Assembly: GCA_034932485.1 (NCBI GenBank)
Contig: JAYFOQ010000024.1
Span: 1 to 64,000 of the forward strand
Reading direction: 5' to 3'
From: Gordonibacter sp034932485
Lineage (GTDB): Bacteria; Actinomycetota; Coriobacteriia; Coriobacteriales; Eggerthellaceae
DNA: 64,000 bases
This document shows, piece after piece, positions 1-9,146 of this stretch. Position 1 is the first letter of the stretch. The number at the start of each line of letters is the position of its first letter. Both the position numbers and the translations under genes were made by a program. A model generated the notes under the pieces. It ran no database searches, was not told the origin of the DNA, and worked only from the letters and a program-made list of their open reading frames with translations.

Positions 1-118
1 GTTCCCAGTTATTAAGGCGAAGGGCTTTTAGAGGTGCAAGGTTTTTGATCTGATACACCCAAAAACCTTGCATTCATTATAGCAAAAACTAGCATGAAAT
101 GCCACTTGAACTGGGATT
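1..118. mobile_element. Possible end of an inserted element upstream of the broken dmsA
   Basis: This stretch is not coding and abuts the molybdoenzyme fragment that follows. It holds a perfect 13-base inverted repeat (TGCAAGGTTTTTG at 35-47, CAAAAACCTTGCA at 60-72, 12-base loop). A shorter pair, TCCCAGTT at 3-10 and AACTGGGA at 109-116, brackets almost the whole piece. The dmsA-like reading frame opens only at 110, immediately after an in-frame TGA at 107-109. Homology is lost exactly where this DNA begins, as expected for an insertion or recombination joint. No transposase is visible, so the element type cannot be named; a rearrangement or assembly joint is the alternative. Confidence 0.35.
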
Positions 119-1168
119 ATGACTTATGGAGCAGACCCTAAGTACATGATTAACTACGCTGGTAACTGCCTAACGAACCAGCACTCCGACATCAACCAAG
201 CACACGATGTGCTGGCTGATGAGAGCAAGTGTGAATTCATTTTGGGTATCGATACCGTCATGTGCGATTCTATGAAATACGCCGATATTATATTGCCCGA
301 CTTGTTCCGCTTTGAGCAGTCTTCGCAGATTTCCACCGGCTCTGACTGGGGCTACATGATTACGGGTACTGCTTGCACCACTCCTAAATTCGAGCGCAAG
401 ACGGCGTACGAAATGGCATCGATGTTTGCCGAGAAGTTTGGCGTGCAAGACCAGTTTACCGAAGGTAAAACAGAGGACGAATGGATCAAGAGTATCTACG
501 AGACCTCTCGCGAAAAGGATGATCAGCTTCCTACGTGGGATGAAGCAGTCGAGATGGGCGTGTACACTCGTGCGTACAAGCCGGTTGTGTCTATGAAGAA
601 ATTCCGCGACGATCCTGTTGCTAATCCTTTGGAGACCCCGTCTGGAAAAATCGAGATATTCTCTGCGAAGATTCTTGAGTTCACCGACGGATGGGAACTC
701 AAAGAGGGCGATACCTTGAAGGGCATGAATACGCTGCCTGCAATTCCAGCCTATATTCCTGAGTGGTACGGTGTTGAGAACACTACGAGCGAGTATCCGC
801 TTGCTTTGACCGGTTTCCATTATCGTGGTCGCATTCACTCTTCTTGGGGCAATATTGAAGAGCTGAAAGAAGTAAACCCGCAGGAAGCTTGGATTAATCC
901 AGCAGACGCAACAAGCCGTAGTATCAAACAAGGCGATAAGGTGCGTGTGAAAAACGAGTTCGGAGAGATCGAGCTTCTGGCTAAAGTTACACCACGTGTG
1001 GTTCCTGGCGTGGTAGCGGTATCTCAAGGTGCGTGGCATGACGCCGATATGACAGGCGACCGTGTAGACAAGGGAGGAAGCATTAACACGCTTACTACCC
1101 AGCGTCCTTCACCCCTGTCGAAGGGAAATCCCCAGCATACCAACATCTGCCAAGTATCCAAGGCATAA
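110..1168 (+). pseudogene. dmsA: DmsA-family molybdopterin oxidoreductase, C-terminal fragment
   Basis: The product matches the C-terminal part of a DMSO-reductase-type catalytic subunit. It carries the NYAGNCLTNQHSD stretch, followed by the DIILPDLFRFEQ segment common to bis-MGD enzymes. The molydopterin dinucleotide-binding domain fills the last 120 residues or so, ending in a GNPQHTNICQV-type tail. Full-length relatives have about 800 residues; here about 350 remain. The Tat signal, the N-terminal 4Fe-4S cysteines and the molybdenum ligand are missing. The ATG at 119 has no convincing ribosome-binding site and is probably an internal Met. It lies 30 bases before dmsB, as the end of a normal dmsAB operon would. 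I infer a non-functional remnant. Confidence 0.75.
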
Positions 1169-1198
1169 GCGGCGGCGTAACGAGAGAGGTGAACCAAA

Positions 1199-1819
1199 AT
1201 GTCTCAACAAGCATTCTATTTTGATGGCACTCGCTGCACCGGCTGCAAAACCTGCGAGATGTCTTGTAAAGATTTCAAGGATTTAAGCATGGGGTATGCG
1301 TTCCGCAAGGTGTCTGAAGTGACGCTGGGCGAAACAAAAAAAGACGCAGCGGGCAGCGTTACCACATCCTGCGTAAGCTATCCGGTATCCATGTCGTGCA
1401 ATCACTGCGACAATCCGGCCTGCTTTGCAAAATGCCCCCAGGGTGCTATTTCAAAAGATGAAGAAACGGGCCTCGTGTCTACCGACAAGAAGAAGTGCAT
1501 CGGTTGTGGAACGTGCGCCACGGTGTGTCCTTATAACGCACCGAAGGTAGATACGACGGAGAAGAAGAGCATCAAGTGCGATGGTTGTGCCGAACGTGTG
1601 GCTGCTGGTGAGAAGCCAGTGTGTGTAGAGGCATGTCCGGCTCGTGCGCTCGATTTCGGCTCGGCAGACGAGATGTCAAAACTGGGCGAGCGCGCCAACA
1701 TTGCGCCGCTGCCCGATCCGGCCGACACGATGCCGAACTTCTTTGTGAAGCCCTCTGCAGATGCACAGCCTGCTGGCTCAAAGGACATCATGGTTGCAAA
1801 TCCGCTTGAGGTTGCCTAA
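1199..1819 (+). CDS. dmsB: DmsB-type iron-sulfur electron-transfer subunit
   Basis: This 206-residue ferredoxin-like subunit would carry electrons between a membrane anchor and a DmsA-type catalytic subunit. Four cysteine groups are visible: CTGCKTCEMSC (C13, C16, C19, C23), CNHCDNPACFAKCP, CIGCGTCATVCP and CDGC...CVEACP, enough for four 4Fe-4S clusters as in the DmsB family (E. coli DmsB has 205 residues). A GAGAGGTG ribosome-binding site precedes the ATG. The gene follows the truncated dmsA and is closed by a strong terminator at 1905-1939. Whether it still has a catalytic partner is unclear. Confidence 0.88.
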   Translation: MSQQAFYFDGTRCTGCKTCEMSCKDFKDLSMGYAFRKVSEVTLGETKKDAAGSVTTSCVSYPVSMSCNHCDNPACFAKCPQGAISKDEETGLVSTDKKKCIGCGTCATVCPYNAPKVDTTEKKSIKCDGCAERVAAGEKPVCVEACPARALDFGSADEMSKLGERANIAPLPDPADTMPNFFVKPSADAQPAGSKDIMVANPLEVA

Positions 1820-1904
1820 GCGGTAGTTCAAGGCAGGATTTGTGTCACGCATTGCGTCTGTTGTTCAGCTTATGGGGCGCGATTCGTGTAAAGAAGTCTC
1901 CTTG

Positions 1905-1939
1905 CGGGGTACGGTACAATGGTCCCGTACCCCGTTTTT
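1905..1939 (+). terminator. Intrinsic terminator after the first dmsB
   Basis: CGGGGTACGG at 1905-1914 pairs perfectly with CCGTACCCCG at 1925-1934 across a 10-base loop, followed at once by TTTTT. It divides the truncated dmsA-dmsB unit from the second dmsB-torD-dmsC unit. Confidence 0.88.
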
Positions 1940-2049
1940 AGGTTTTTGGGTAATAGTAGGTGGCGTTGCCTGCTTGTCACAAGCACACCCGAGAAGGGAT
2001 TGATGACGGGGCGTATTGAGGCAAGATAAGCGATGGTGAAGGTGGTTGC

Positions 2050-2694
2050 ATGCCGCAACAGGCATTTTTCTTTGATGGATCACGGTGCACCGGGTGTAAG
2101 ACCTGTATGTTCGCCTGTAAAGATTTTAACGATTTAAGCAGTGGGGAATCCTATCGTAAGGTCTATGAATGCGTTGGTGGAGCTACGCAGAACGACGGCG
2201 ATGGCTTCGTTACCACCTGCTTTTGCTACAGCGTATCGCTTGCTTGTAATCACTGTGTTAAGCCGATATGTGTGGAGGTGTGCCCCACTGAGGCTATGCA
2301 CAAAGATCCCGAGACTGGTTTAGTAAGCGTGGATGTGAGGAAATGTGTTGGATGCGGTTACTGCCACCTGTCTTGCCCCTACGATGCTCCGCAGGTTAAT
2401 AGGAGCAAAGGCCATTCGGTAAAGTGTGATGGTTGCTTAGCGCGAGTTTTGCTGGGGGATAAGCCGGTATGTGTGGAGTCTTGTCCTGCTCGAGCGCTTG
2501 ATTTTGGCTTGGTTGAAGACATGGCGAAGCTGGGCGATCGTGCCAGTGTGGCACCACTGCCCGATCCGGAACGAACGATGCCGTGCCTGTTTATTAAGGC
2601 AAATAGCGATACGAGATCTTTTTCGGCTGAAGATGTTGAGATTGCAAATGTTTCAGAAGTGCGCAAACTCGGATCTTCTGTGGGTGGTGCGTAA
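2050..2694 (+). CDS. dmsB: Second DmsB-type iron-sulfur subunit
   Basis: This 214-residue paralogue of the preceding DmsB begins almost identically (MPQQAFFFDGSRCTGCKTC) and keeps all four cysteine groups (C13, C16, C19, C23; CNHCVKPICVEVCP; CVGCGYCHLSCP; CDGC...CVESCP). The tail ADRASVAPLPDPERTMP-like segment is also shared. It would transfer electrons to or from a DmsA-type enzyme. A terminator separates it from the first dmsB, and it leads a short unit with a TorD-like chaperone and DmsC. No catalytic gene lies in this unit, so two DmsB copies flank one broken DmsA. Confidence 0.87.
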   Translation: MPQQAFFFDGSRCTGCKTCMFACKDFNDLSSGESYRKVYECVGGATQNDGDGFVTTCFCYSVSLACNHCVKPICVEVCPTEAMHKDPETGLVSVDVRKCVGCGYCHLSCPYDAPQVNRSKGHSVKCDGCLARVLLGDKPVCVESCPARALDFGLVEDMAKLGDRASVAPLPDPERTMPCLFIKANSDTRSFSAEDVEIANVSEVRKLGSSVGGA

Positions 2695-2749
2695 TTGAGA
2701 CTGAAGCAAGATGCGCGGTCGTGATGATCGCGTGAGAAGGAGGTTGAAC

Positions 2750-3406
2750 GTGGAGGAGACGGTTCGAGCTTTTGATGCAGAGAGCGCTGAGGCAATTGCT
2801 TTTGTCGGTGAGACGCTGGGGCCTTTGTTTCTGCAGGATCCGAAGACCGGAAATGCAGGTGCAGCGCTTCAAGCGTTCGTGAACCTAGAAGTGTCGGCTG
2901 CTGCGGCGGAGTGGCCGTTTGTGGAGGAACCTGAGGCGCTTCGAGACCTTAGTCTTATGAAAGAAGGCCTTGTTCAGGGGATTGATAACGAGGATCTGGT
3001 ATGGGAATACCGGCGCTTGTTTATTGGGCCAGGACCAAAGCCTATGCCTCCGTGGGGGTCGGTATATACCGACCGTGAGTGTGTCGTGTTTGGCGCGTCT
3101 ACCCTCGCCCTGCGTGCTTGGATGCGCGAGCAGGGAATCGAACGTTTGACCGATGATAAAACGCCCGAAGACCATATTGGTCTTATGCTGGTATTGATGG
3201 CGTGGATTGCGCGCAATTGTCCCGAAAAGCTTGATGAGTATCTTAGTCTGCATGTGCTTACCTGGTCGGCTCATTTTCTTGAGGGCTTGGCAGAAGCCGC
3301 CCAGCACCCTTTCTACGAGGGGCTTGCCCGCCTAACGAATGCCAGCCTTGAGGGTATTCGGATTGACCGCACGCTCGAAGTGGTCTATCCGAGGTTTTAT
3401 CGTTAG
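2750..3406 (+). CDS. TorD/DmsD-family molybdoenzyme chaperone
   Basis: This cytoplasmic helical protein of 218 residues would bind the Tat signal of the catalytic subunit and hold it for cofactor loading. Family marks are the YRRLFIGPGPKPMPPWGSVY segment and the later DHIGLMLVLMAWI helix. The start is set at GTG 2750 because AAGGAGG lies 6 bases upstream; an ATG at 2711 in the same frame has no such site and would add 13 residues containing that sequence. It stands between dmsB and dmsC. Confidence 0.85.
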   Translation: MEETVRAFDAESAEAIAFVGETLGPLFLQDPKTGNAGAALQAFVNLEVSAAAAEWPFVEEPEALRDLSLMKEGLVQGIDNEDLVWEYRRLFIGPGPKPMPPWGSVYTDRECVVFGASTLALRAWMREQGIERLTDDKTPEDHIGLMLVLMAWIARNCPEKLDEYLSLHVLTWSAHFLEGLAEAAQHPFYEGLARLTNASLEGIRIDRTLEVVYPRFYR

Positions 3407-3409
3407 TGA

Positions 3410-4306
3410 ATGGCCATGACGACGGGTTTTGATACGGCATGGGGTGAGATAACGCTCGTTTTATTTACGACGCTTGCCCCGTCGGGTGTTGTTGCGTTTA
3501 TCGTCATGGGTCTGTCCCTCATGCGCACTGATCTTTCTGACGAGGCTCGTCGACGCATTAATCAATTTCTTTGTATTCCGCTTGTTACCACGATGGTGGG
3601 ACTTGTTTTTTCCGCAACCCATTTGGGTAATCCAGCGAATGCGTTGTACGTGTTTTTGGGCGTAGGGCGAAGCCCTCTTTCTACTGAAGTTTTTTGCGCC
3701 GTAGTATTTTTGTCACTCGCGGGCCTGTACTGGTTGTATTCGTTTTCCGTACAGCCCAACGAGCGTTTGCGTCGCTGGTGGATGGTGTTTGCCATGATGG
3801 CAGGCGTGGTGTTTGTTTGGTCGATATCTCTTGCGTATGACGCGAACACTATTGTCTCGTGGAGCACTTCTCTTGTGCCGCTTTCTTTGTGGCTTAATGC
3901 ATTGGTGGGAGGCCCGCTGTTAGCACTTGTGGGGTTGGTTGCAGCTCGTAGCCATTTCGTTGAGGGACGTTTTGGTCGAGGCCTTATGCTGGTATCGCTT
4001 CTTGCTCTCATCATTAATCTTGCGGTTTACCTGCTGCAGGCTTCTCAGTTGCCCGCTATAGAGAACTCGTTCCTAACGGCCGCCGATCTTGTTCCCCATT
4101 ACGGAGGTATGGTGGTTTCGTTCGCCTTGTTGGCAGGTGTGGGTATTGGTCTCGATGTAGGTACGCTTTTTAATTGCGGTAAAAGAAAATTTCTTCGTCT
4201 GAGCATACCAAGCGTGGCTGCGGCAAGTTTACTTACCTTGTCTGGCATTTTTGTAATGCGTTTTGCCTTTTATATGATGCATATGACCGAGGGCTTGGGG
4301 GTGTAG
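3410..4306 (+). CDS. dmsC: DmsC-type membrane anchor
   Basis: This 298-residue integral membrane protein has about eight hydrophobic helices, close to E. coli DmsC (287 residues). The family role is to anchor the DmsAB pair and oxidise menaquinol. The N-terminus (FDTAWGEITLVLFTTLAPSG) and the ATHLGNP segment near residue 65 are typical. The ATG follows the torD stop by three bases, so the genes are coupled. A hairpin covers the stop codon at 4285-4325. Confidence 0.88.
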   Translation: MAMTTGFDTAWGEITLVLFTTLAPSGVVAFIVMGLSLMRTDLSDEARRRINQFLCIPLVTTMVGLVFSATHLGNPANALYVFLGVGRSPLSTEVFCAVVFLSLAGLYWLYSFSVQPNERLRRWWMVFAMMAGVVFVWSISLAYDANTIVSWSTSLVPLSLWLNALVGGPLLALVGLVAARSHFVEGRFGRGLMLVSLLALIINLAVYLLQASQLPAIENSFLTAADLVPHYGGMVVSFALLAGVGIGLDVGTLFNCGKRKFLRLSIPSVAAASLLTLSGIFVMRFAFYMMHMTEGLGV

Positions 4307-4325
4307 GGTTCAAGCCCTCGCGGTC
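4285..4325. terminator. Hairpin over the dmsC stop codon, probably bidirectional
   Basis: GACCGAGGGCTTG (4285-4297) pairs with CAAGCCCT (4311-4318) and, beyond a 2-base bulge, CGGTC (4321-4325). It lies between the convergent dmsC and the minus-strand GGDEF/EAL gene. It lacks a good T-run on the plus strand. Confidence 0.5.
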
Positions 4326-4327
4326 GA

Positions 4328-4492
4328 TTACAATTGCGTTGATCCATCGTAAAATCGAAACATCGCCTTGCCTTCCGACTTTACCTTATAGAGTGCGGAA
4401 TCGGCACGATCGTAGACCGTTTCGAACTTTATGCTGTTTTTGGGAACCAGCGCGATACCCGTCGAGAAAGTGAGTTTGATTTTAAGGTTTCG
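4328..4492 (-). pseudogene. C-terminal remnant of a second GGDEF domain, out of frame
   Basis: In a different minus-strand frame from the large upstream ORF, 54 residues read as the end of a GGDEF domain. The stretch contains STGIALV, then DRADSALYKVKSEGK, the usual last helix, and ends at TAA. The start of the same domain (HDALTGLTNRH) is at the end of the upstream ORF. The centre with the GGDEF signature, roughly 60-80 residues, is gone, and the frame shifts at the joint near 4490. This marks a deletion, not a separate gene. Confidence 0.7.
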
Positions 4493-7272
4493 TCAAGCTT
4501 TTTTGGCAGCAGCAGTGAAGTGATATGGCGGTTTGTTAGTCCCGTGAGAGCATCGTGTTCAGCCCTATTCTCTCGTTCTAGTTCGTAGCGTTTTCTTTTG
4601 TCTATATCAGAGATAAATATACAAGCAAATAAATCACCATTATCTTCTAATCGTGTCAAGTCATAACTTAGCTCCATCCAGCGATCGTGTTCACCACAGT
4701 CGCCTGTTTGAAGATATTCAAGTGATTCGTAGCTACTGCCCTCATTAAATCGGCTGGTCATGGTCTTATAATTAAGAAAGTTTCGAATTGCTTCGGCATC
4801 TTTGGCTGAGTGCGCTACCCGCTCTATGCGCTCGGTAGGCGTGGCGTTCGACTGATTGTTGAGTAAAATATCTACCTGTTTCTCCCACGTTTTGCGGTCT
4901 TGTGCGCTCAAGAAACTTTCTGTGCTGAGATTGATGCACCAATGATTGTCGGCAGGGCCCCTGGATACCTCAAGTAAGCGGCTTCCTTTTACTAGGGCGC
5001 TCTGCTTTTCGGAAGAGGCGGAGTGGGGTTGCGTCTGTATCGTGGTTGTATGCGTCGATTGTATGTTGGTACCGCAGTCTTGCTCTTCGGTGGCATCAAA
5101 GACTGAGGCGAGGAATAAGGCATGATCTTGTTCGTGTTTTAAGAAAAATACCTTCATACGAAGCCACATGAGCTCGCCGGAAGGTCGGTAACGTCTAAAC
5201 GTACCCTCGGCTCCGTTAACGGGATCTCGCTCTGCTTGGGTAAACAGCTCTAAGACAAAAGGAAGATCTTCCGCTTGCACTTGCTGATAAATGAATCGCT
5301 GTCGTTCGCGCAGGTCGACGGGGTTGCATCCCGTTATGCGGTAGTATGCGTTATTCACTTGCAATAGCTCAAAGCGATCGGAATAGGCGGCATATACTGC
5401 TAAGCCGCCTACGAGGTTCTCGATAACAACACGACTTGTTTCACCTGCTTTCATGAGGGTGTTTATGTCGATAGGATCCATGAGTGGTGAGAGGAGGCCG
5501 CGATGGTCGATGATATCTTCTTGAGCCAATAAATCATTAATCGTGTCGGTACTCATGGGGTGATAGAAGTAGTAACCCTGTGCGTAATCGCAACCGATAT
5601 TTTGCAAAAATTCTACCTGTTCTTTTGTTTCGGCACCTTCCGCAATAATTCTTAAATCTATCAAGCGAGCCATAGAAACAATAGCCTCAAGAATGCCTTC
5701 ACTGCGCCGCGAATCGTTAGTTAGATTTAGAAAGCGCATGTCAATCTTTAATACATCAACGGTGATGTCTTTCAGCATATTTAGCGATGAGTATCCACTG
5801 CCGAAATCATCCATGAGAATGGTAAAGCCTAACTTTCGAAGTTGGTTGACCGTTTCAGTCATTTTATTGTCGTCGGCATAGGCGCTTTCGGTAATTTCAA
5901 GCTCAAGAAGTTGGCGGTCAAGGTTGTATCGTTGAACGAGGTTCTCAAGAGACTCGACAACATCGATAGCATACAGATCTGCTCGAGAGATGTTCACGGA
6001 TACTGGAACAGGTTTTTTGCCTTTATCTATCCAAGAACGCAAGTTCCGACACACCTCTTCCCAGACGTATAGATCGAGGCTTGCGATAAATCCGTTGCGT
6101 TCCAGTACCGATATAAATGTTCCTGGCATCATTAGAGTATGGTCAGGATGCTGCCAGCGAACGAGGGCTTCGAGACCCACGATGCGACCGGTGCGAGTGT
6201 TGCATTGCGGTTGCCAGTATAAAATAAACTCACGATTCTTAAGCGCTTCTTTTGCTTCAAGTAGCGTTTTTGTTTCGTTTTCGAGTTCTTCTGCCATAGA
6301 TTTCTCGTACCAAGCAACGCGCTTGGCATAGATACCCTTGAGCGAAGACATGGCAATCATCGCATGGTCGCAAGCTACATTTATGGTGTTATCGCTTTGG
6401 TTAATATGGCATACCCCAATGGTCGGTTGAAAGCCAATGGTCTTCTCGGAGTTAAAGGGTGGGCGTTTGAGTTGCGCTTCAATATTCGCTTCGGTAATAA
6501 GGCCTTGAGGGAGCACGATAACAAAATCGTCTCCGCCCAGATAGCCCGCAGCTCCGTTGTGCTTTCGGGCGATTGAGGCAAGCCAATCGGCGATGTTGCG
6601 CAACATAACATCGCCGTCTTCGTGGCCATACCATTCGTTGTACAACTTGAAATGCTCAATGTCTAGATAAGCTATTTCATAGTTTGTTTCGGGGCGGCTA
6701 TCGAGAAGCGCTTTTGCTTTTGCAAAAAAGGTTGTGGCGTTGTAGAGACTGGTAAGGTGATCGCGCTCTCGAAGATGTTGAAAGTGGGCTCCTTCGGCTA
6801 AAATTTTTTGCGCATCCTCTTCTATTTCAACATGAGAAATGAAACAGAAAACGACAGTTTTGTCTTGCTTCCCTCGTTTTGCAGAGACGACAGTTTGATT
6901 GGTCCATCCCCATGTTCCGTCATGCAATAATCTGCGAAATTTAGCACAGAGAGCACCGCCGGCTTTTTCGAGCCGATCAAAGAGTGTGTCAAGGTTCCAG
7001 AATTCCCTAAAAGAAGATCGATCGTCAGGGTGAATTTGCTGAGTGAGCGCTTCTACTGCAAGGGGCTCGATTTCTCCTGATGGTACGGTTGCGCCATGCT
7101 TGCTAGAATCGTGATACAACACTTTATAGGTACAGTCGGTTAGGTTGAGCTCGAACAGTGCATCGTAGGATGAGGGCTCTCCAAGTGAAGCGAACAAACT
7201 TCGACTTTGCTCATCGATTGGCTTTCCCGAAAACAACACACAAGAACCTCGGTCGAACCAGTCTAACTCCAA
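4429..7272 (-). CDS. PAS/GGDEF/EAL cyclic-di-GMP signalling protein, damaged at both ends
   Basis: The 947-residue reading frame has, in order, a PAS-like segment (about 35-160), a GGDEF domain (about 170-330), an EAL domain (about 345-585), a PAS domain (about 610-740), a further PAS-like stretch (about 780-895) and the first helix of a second GGDEF. The first GGDEF has GGDDF in place of GGDEF, so cyclase activity is doubtful. The EAL domain keeps LEALVRW, NIS, ELEITES, MDDFGSG, LKID and IAEGAE, as in active c-di-GMP phosphodiesterases. The listed start is a TTG; the frame continues upstream to an in-frame TGA at 7351-7353, beyond which a PAS N-terminus is readable. The C-terminus runs out of frame after a deletion. 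It is probably a decaying gene. Confidence 0.7.
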   Translation of the reverse strand: MELDWFDRGSCVLFSGKPIDEQSRSLFASLGEPSSYDALFELNLTDCTYKVLYHDSSKHGATVPSGEIEPLAVEALTQQIHPDDRSSFREFWNLDTLFDRLEKAGGALCAKFRRLLHDGTWGWTNQTVVSAKRGKQDKTVVFCFISHVEIEEDAQKILAEGAHFQHLRERDHLTSLYNATTFFAKAKALLDSRPETNYEIAYLDIEHFKLYNEWYGHEDGDVMLRNIADWLASIARKHNGAAGYLGGDDFVIVLPQGLITEANIEAQLKRPPFNSEKTIGFQPTIGVCHINQSDNTINVACDHAMIAMSSLKGIYAKRVAWYEKSMAEELENETKTLLEAKEALKNREFILYWQPQCNTRTGRIVGLEALVRWQHPDHTLMMPGTFISVLERNGFIASLDLYVWEEVCRNLRSWIDKGKKPVPVSVNISRADLYAIDVVESLENLVQRYNLDRQLLELEITESAYADDNKMTETVNQLRKLGFTILMDDFGSGYSSLNMLKDITVDVLKIDMRFLNLTNDSRRSEGILEAIVSMARLIDLRIIAEGAETKEQVEFLQNIGCDYAQGYYFYHPMSTDTINDLLAQEDIIDHRGLLSPLMDPIDINTLMKAGETSRVVIENLVGGLAVYAAYSDRFELLQVNNAYYRITGCNPVDLRERQRFIYQQVQAEDLPFVLELFTQAERDPVNGAEGTFRRYRPSGELMWLRMKVFFLKHEQDHALFLASVFDATEEQDCGTNIQSTHTTTIQTQPHSASSEKQSALVKGSRLLEVSRGPADNHWCINLSTESFLSAQDRKTWEKQVDILLNNQSNATPTERIERVAHSAKDAEAIRNFLNYKTMTSRFNEGSSYESLEYLQTGDCGEHDRWMELSYDLTRLEDNGDLFACIFISDIDKRKRYELERENRAEHDALTGLTNRHITSLLLPKKLDETLKSNSLSRRVSRWFPKTA

Positions 7273-7350
7273 GTGGGTTATCTCATACCACTGATCGTGC
7301 GTGGGGCTGAAGATGAGGGATTGCGTGGAAAGATGAGGTTGATCTGGTTT

Positions 7351-7500
7351 TCAGGGACAGTCTATACATGGCCCCTTCCTTCCGCGGAATAATTCGTAGC
7401 ATAACCCACCCTCTTCGGCGAGAGGGAATAGCTTCTTGGCGGCTTCGTCGAAGTATACGATACGGTAATCATGGTCGATCACATACGTGTGGCGTTGCAT
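7351..7500 (-). pseudogene. N-terminal PAS segment of the GGDEF/EAL gene, cut off by TGA
   Basis: On the minus strand an ATG at 7500, preceded by GAGAGG, starts a PAS-like sequence (MQRHTYVIDHDYRIVYFDEA, then LCYELFRGR, then PCIDCP). This cysteine-bearing pattern is common in PAS domains of such proteins. The frame is the same as that of the 947-residue ORF downstream and is broken only by TGA at 7351-7353. The original gene therefore most likely ran from 7500, and this is its detached start. Confidence 0.65.
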
Positions 7501-7655
7501 CTCTTTGCCTCTCGCGACCTCTGCGGTTGGGTATCTATCATGCTTTTTATCATTATAGGTTGCGTCGAAAGAGCTTGTCTTTACAGCTTTCCTTCCAAAT
7601 GGCAGTAGTTTGCTACGTGTTATGATGAGCGAACCGGTGGAAGGGGAGGTTTGCG

Positions 7656-8945
7656 GTGGAAGAATCCAATACGAATTACAACGCTTACATTGCCATTTTG
7701 AACGAAGAACTCATAGCGGCAATGGGGTGTACTGAGCCCATCGCCATTGCGTTGGCTGCAGCTCGTGCTCGTGAGTTGTTAGGTGAGGTGCCCGACCGGG
7801 TATTTGTTGAAGCGAGCGGCAGTATTATTAAGAATGCTAAAAGCGTAGTGGTTCCGCACACTGGTGGATTGAAGGGTATTGAAGCGGCGGCTGCCGCGGG
7901 TATTGTTGCTGGTCATCCCGAGCGCAGACTTGAAGTTATAGCGGACGTGAACGCAAATGAAATACAGGATATCGCCGCTTATCTGGAACGTACTGCGATT
8001 GAGGTAGAACGAACTAACGATGCGGTTGATTTCGAGGTAGTCGTGCATGTGTTTGCGGCAAATGACATTCACGAAGTATTGGTGCGCATTGCAGATTATC
8101 ATACGAACATCGTGCACGAGGAACGCGACGGACAGGTGATTCTTGATGCGCCTCTGGCCTCTGAGGCTGGCACGGCTGAAGGATTAACCGACCGCAGTGT
8201 GCTTACTATGGCAAGCATCTGGGACTTTGCTATGACCGTGCAGATAGATGACGTGCGCGATTTGTTAGATCGACAAATTTCCTGCAATACCGCCGTTGCC
8301 AATGAAGGATTGAGGGGTGATTGGGGCGCGAATATTGGCAGCGTTATGGTGCGTTCTTATGGCAGCGATGTTAAGGTGCGTGCTTGCGCGCGTGCTGCTG
8401 CTGCATCTGATGCTCGCATGAGTGGTTGCGAGCTGCCGGTAGTTATTAATTCAGGCAGTGGCAACCAGGGTATTACGGTGTCGGTTCCCGTTATAGAATA
8501 TGCTCATGAACTGGGTAGCACCGATGAGCAGTTATATCGGGCGCTTGTGCTATCGAATCTGGTGGCAATACACCAAAAGACGGGCATCGGTCGACTATCG
8601 GCGTTTTGTGGCGCGGTTTGTGCTGGTGCTGCAGCAGGTGCGGGCATCGCGTACTTAGATGGTGGTGGCTACGAAGATGCCTGTCATGCGGTGGTTAATG
8701 CGCTTTCTATTGTTGCGGGAATGGTGTGTGATGGTGCTAAACCGTCGTGTGCTGCCAAGATATCGGTTTCGGTAAACGCCGGTATTCTAGGCTATGTTAT
8801 GTATCGGGATGGTCAGCAGTTCTATGGAGGAGACGGTATCGTAAAAAAGGGTGTTGAGAACACCATCGACAATATTGCCCGTCTCGGTCGTGACGGTATG
8901 CGTGGCACCAACGACGAAATTATTCGAATAATGCTGGGGGATTAA
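7656..8945 (+). CDS. cyuA: L-cysteine desulfidase of the CyuA/YhaM family
   Basis: The 429-residue product matches the CyuA (UPF0597) family, cytoplasmic iron-sulfur enzymes that break L-cysteine to pyruvate, ammonia and sulfide. Visible marks are GCTEPIAIALA at residues 24-34 with the conserved Cys25, the SGSIIKNAK segment, the SGSGNQGI loop, and the C-terminal VCDGAKPSCAAK cysteine pair expected to hold the cluster. Length agrees with E. coli YhaM (436). GTG 7656 is chosen because AAGGGGAGG lies 6 bases upstream. The gene stands alone, with no transporter or CyuR-like regulator beside it. Serine dehydratase-like activity is a possible alternative. Confidence 0.88.
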   Translation: MEESNTNYNAYIAILNEELIAAMGCTEPIAIALAAARARELLGEVPDRVFVEASGSIIKNAKSVVVPHTGGLKGIEAAAAAGIVAGHPERRLEVIADVNANEIQDIAAYLERTAIEVERTNDAVDFEVVVHVFAANDIHEVLVRIADYHTNIVHEERDGQVILDAPLASEAGTAEGLTDRSVLTMASIWDFAMTVQIDDVRDLLDRQISCNTAVANEGLRGDWGANIGSVMVRSYGSDVKVRACARAAAASDARMSGCELPVVINSGSGNQGITVSVPVIEYAHELGSTDEQLYRALVLSNLVAIHQKTGIGRLSAFCGAVCAGAAAGAGIAYLDGGGYEDACHAVVNALSIVAGMVCDGAKPSCAAKISVSVNAGILGYVMYRDGQQFYGGDGIVKKGVENTIDNIARLGRDGMRGTNDEIIRIMLGD

Positions 8946-9146
8946 GGGATGATAACGAGCTCCAGAGGTCTTTTGCTCTCGTCTGTAAATTTGATGCTAA
9001 GTGCTACGTTTGACCGGCATAGATGCGTGCATCTCATTCTTTATTGTAGGTGATACCATGAATGTGGGTTGGACCAAGGAGGGCATGTAATGCCGCATTG
9101 ATCAGAGGGATTAGGGAAAGCCGAATATGAAGATCGCGTATCGCCT

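Noticed and set aside
170..1039. 289-codon minus-strand frame opposite the dmsA fragment
   Set aside because: It is a shadow of a clearly homologous plus-strand coding region and has no protein-like features.
7368..7625. 85-codon plus-strand frame before cyuA
   Set aside because: It lies opposite the readable PAS start of the GGDEF/EAL gene, is rich in Arg and Ser and matches nothing.
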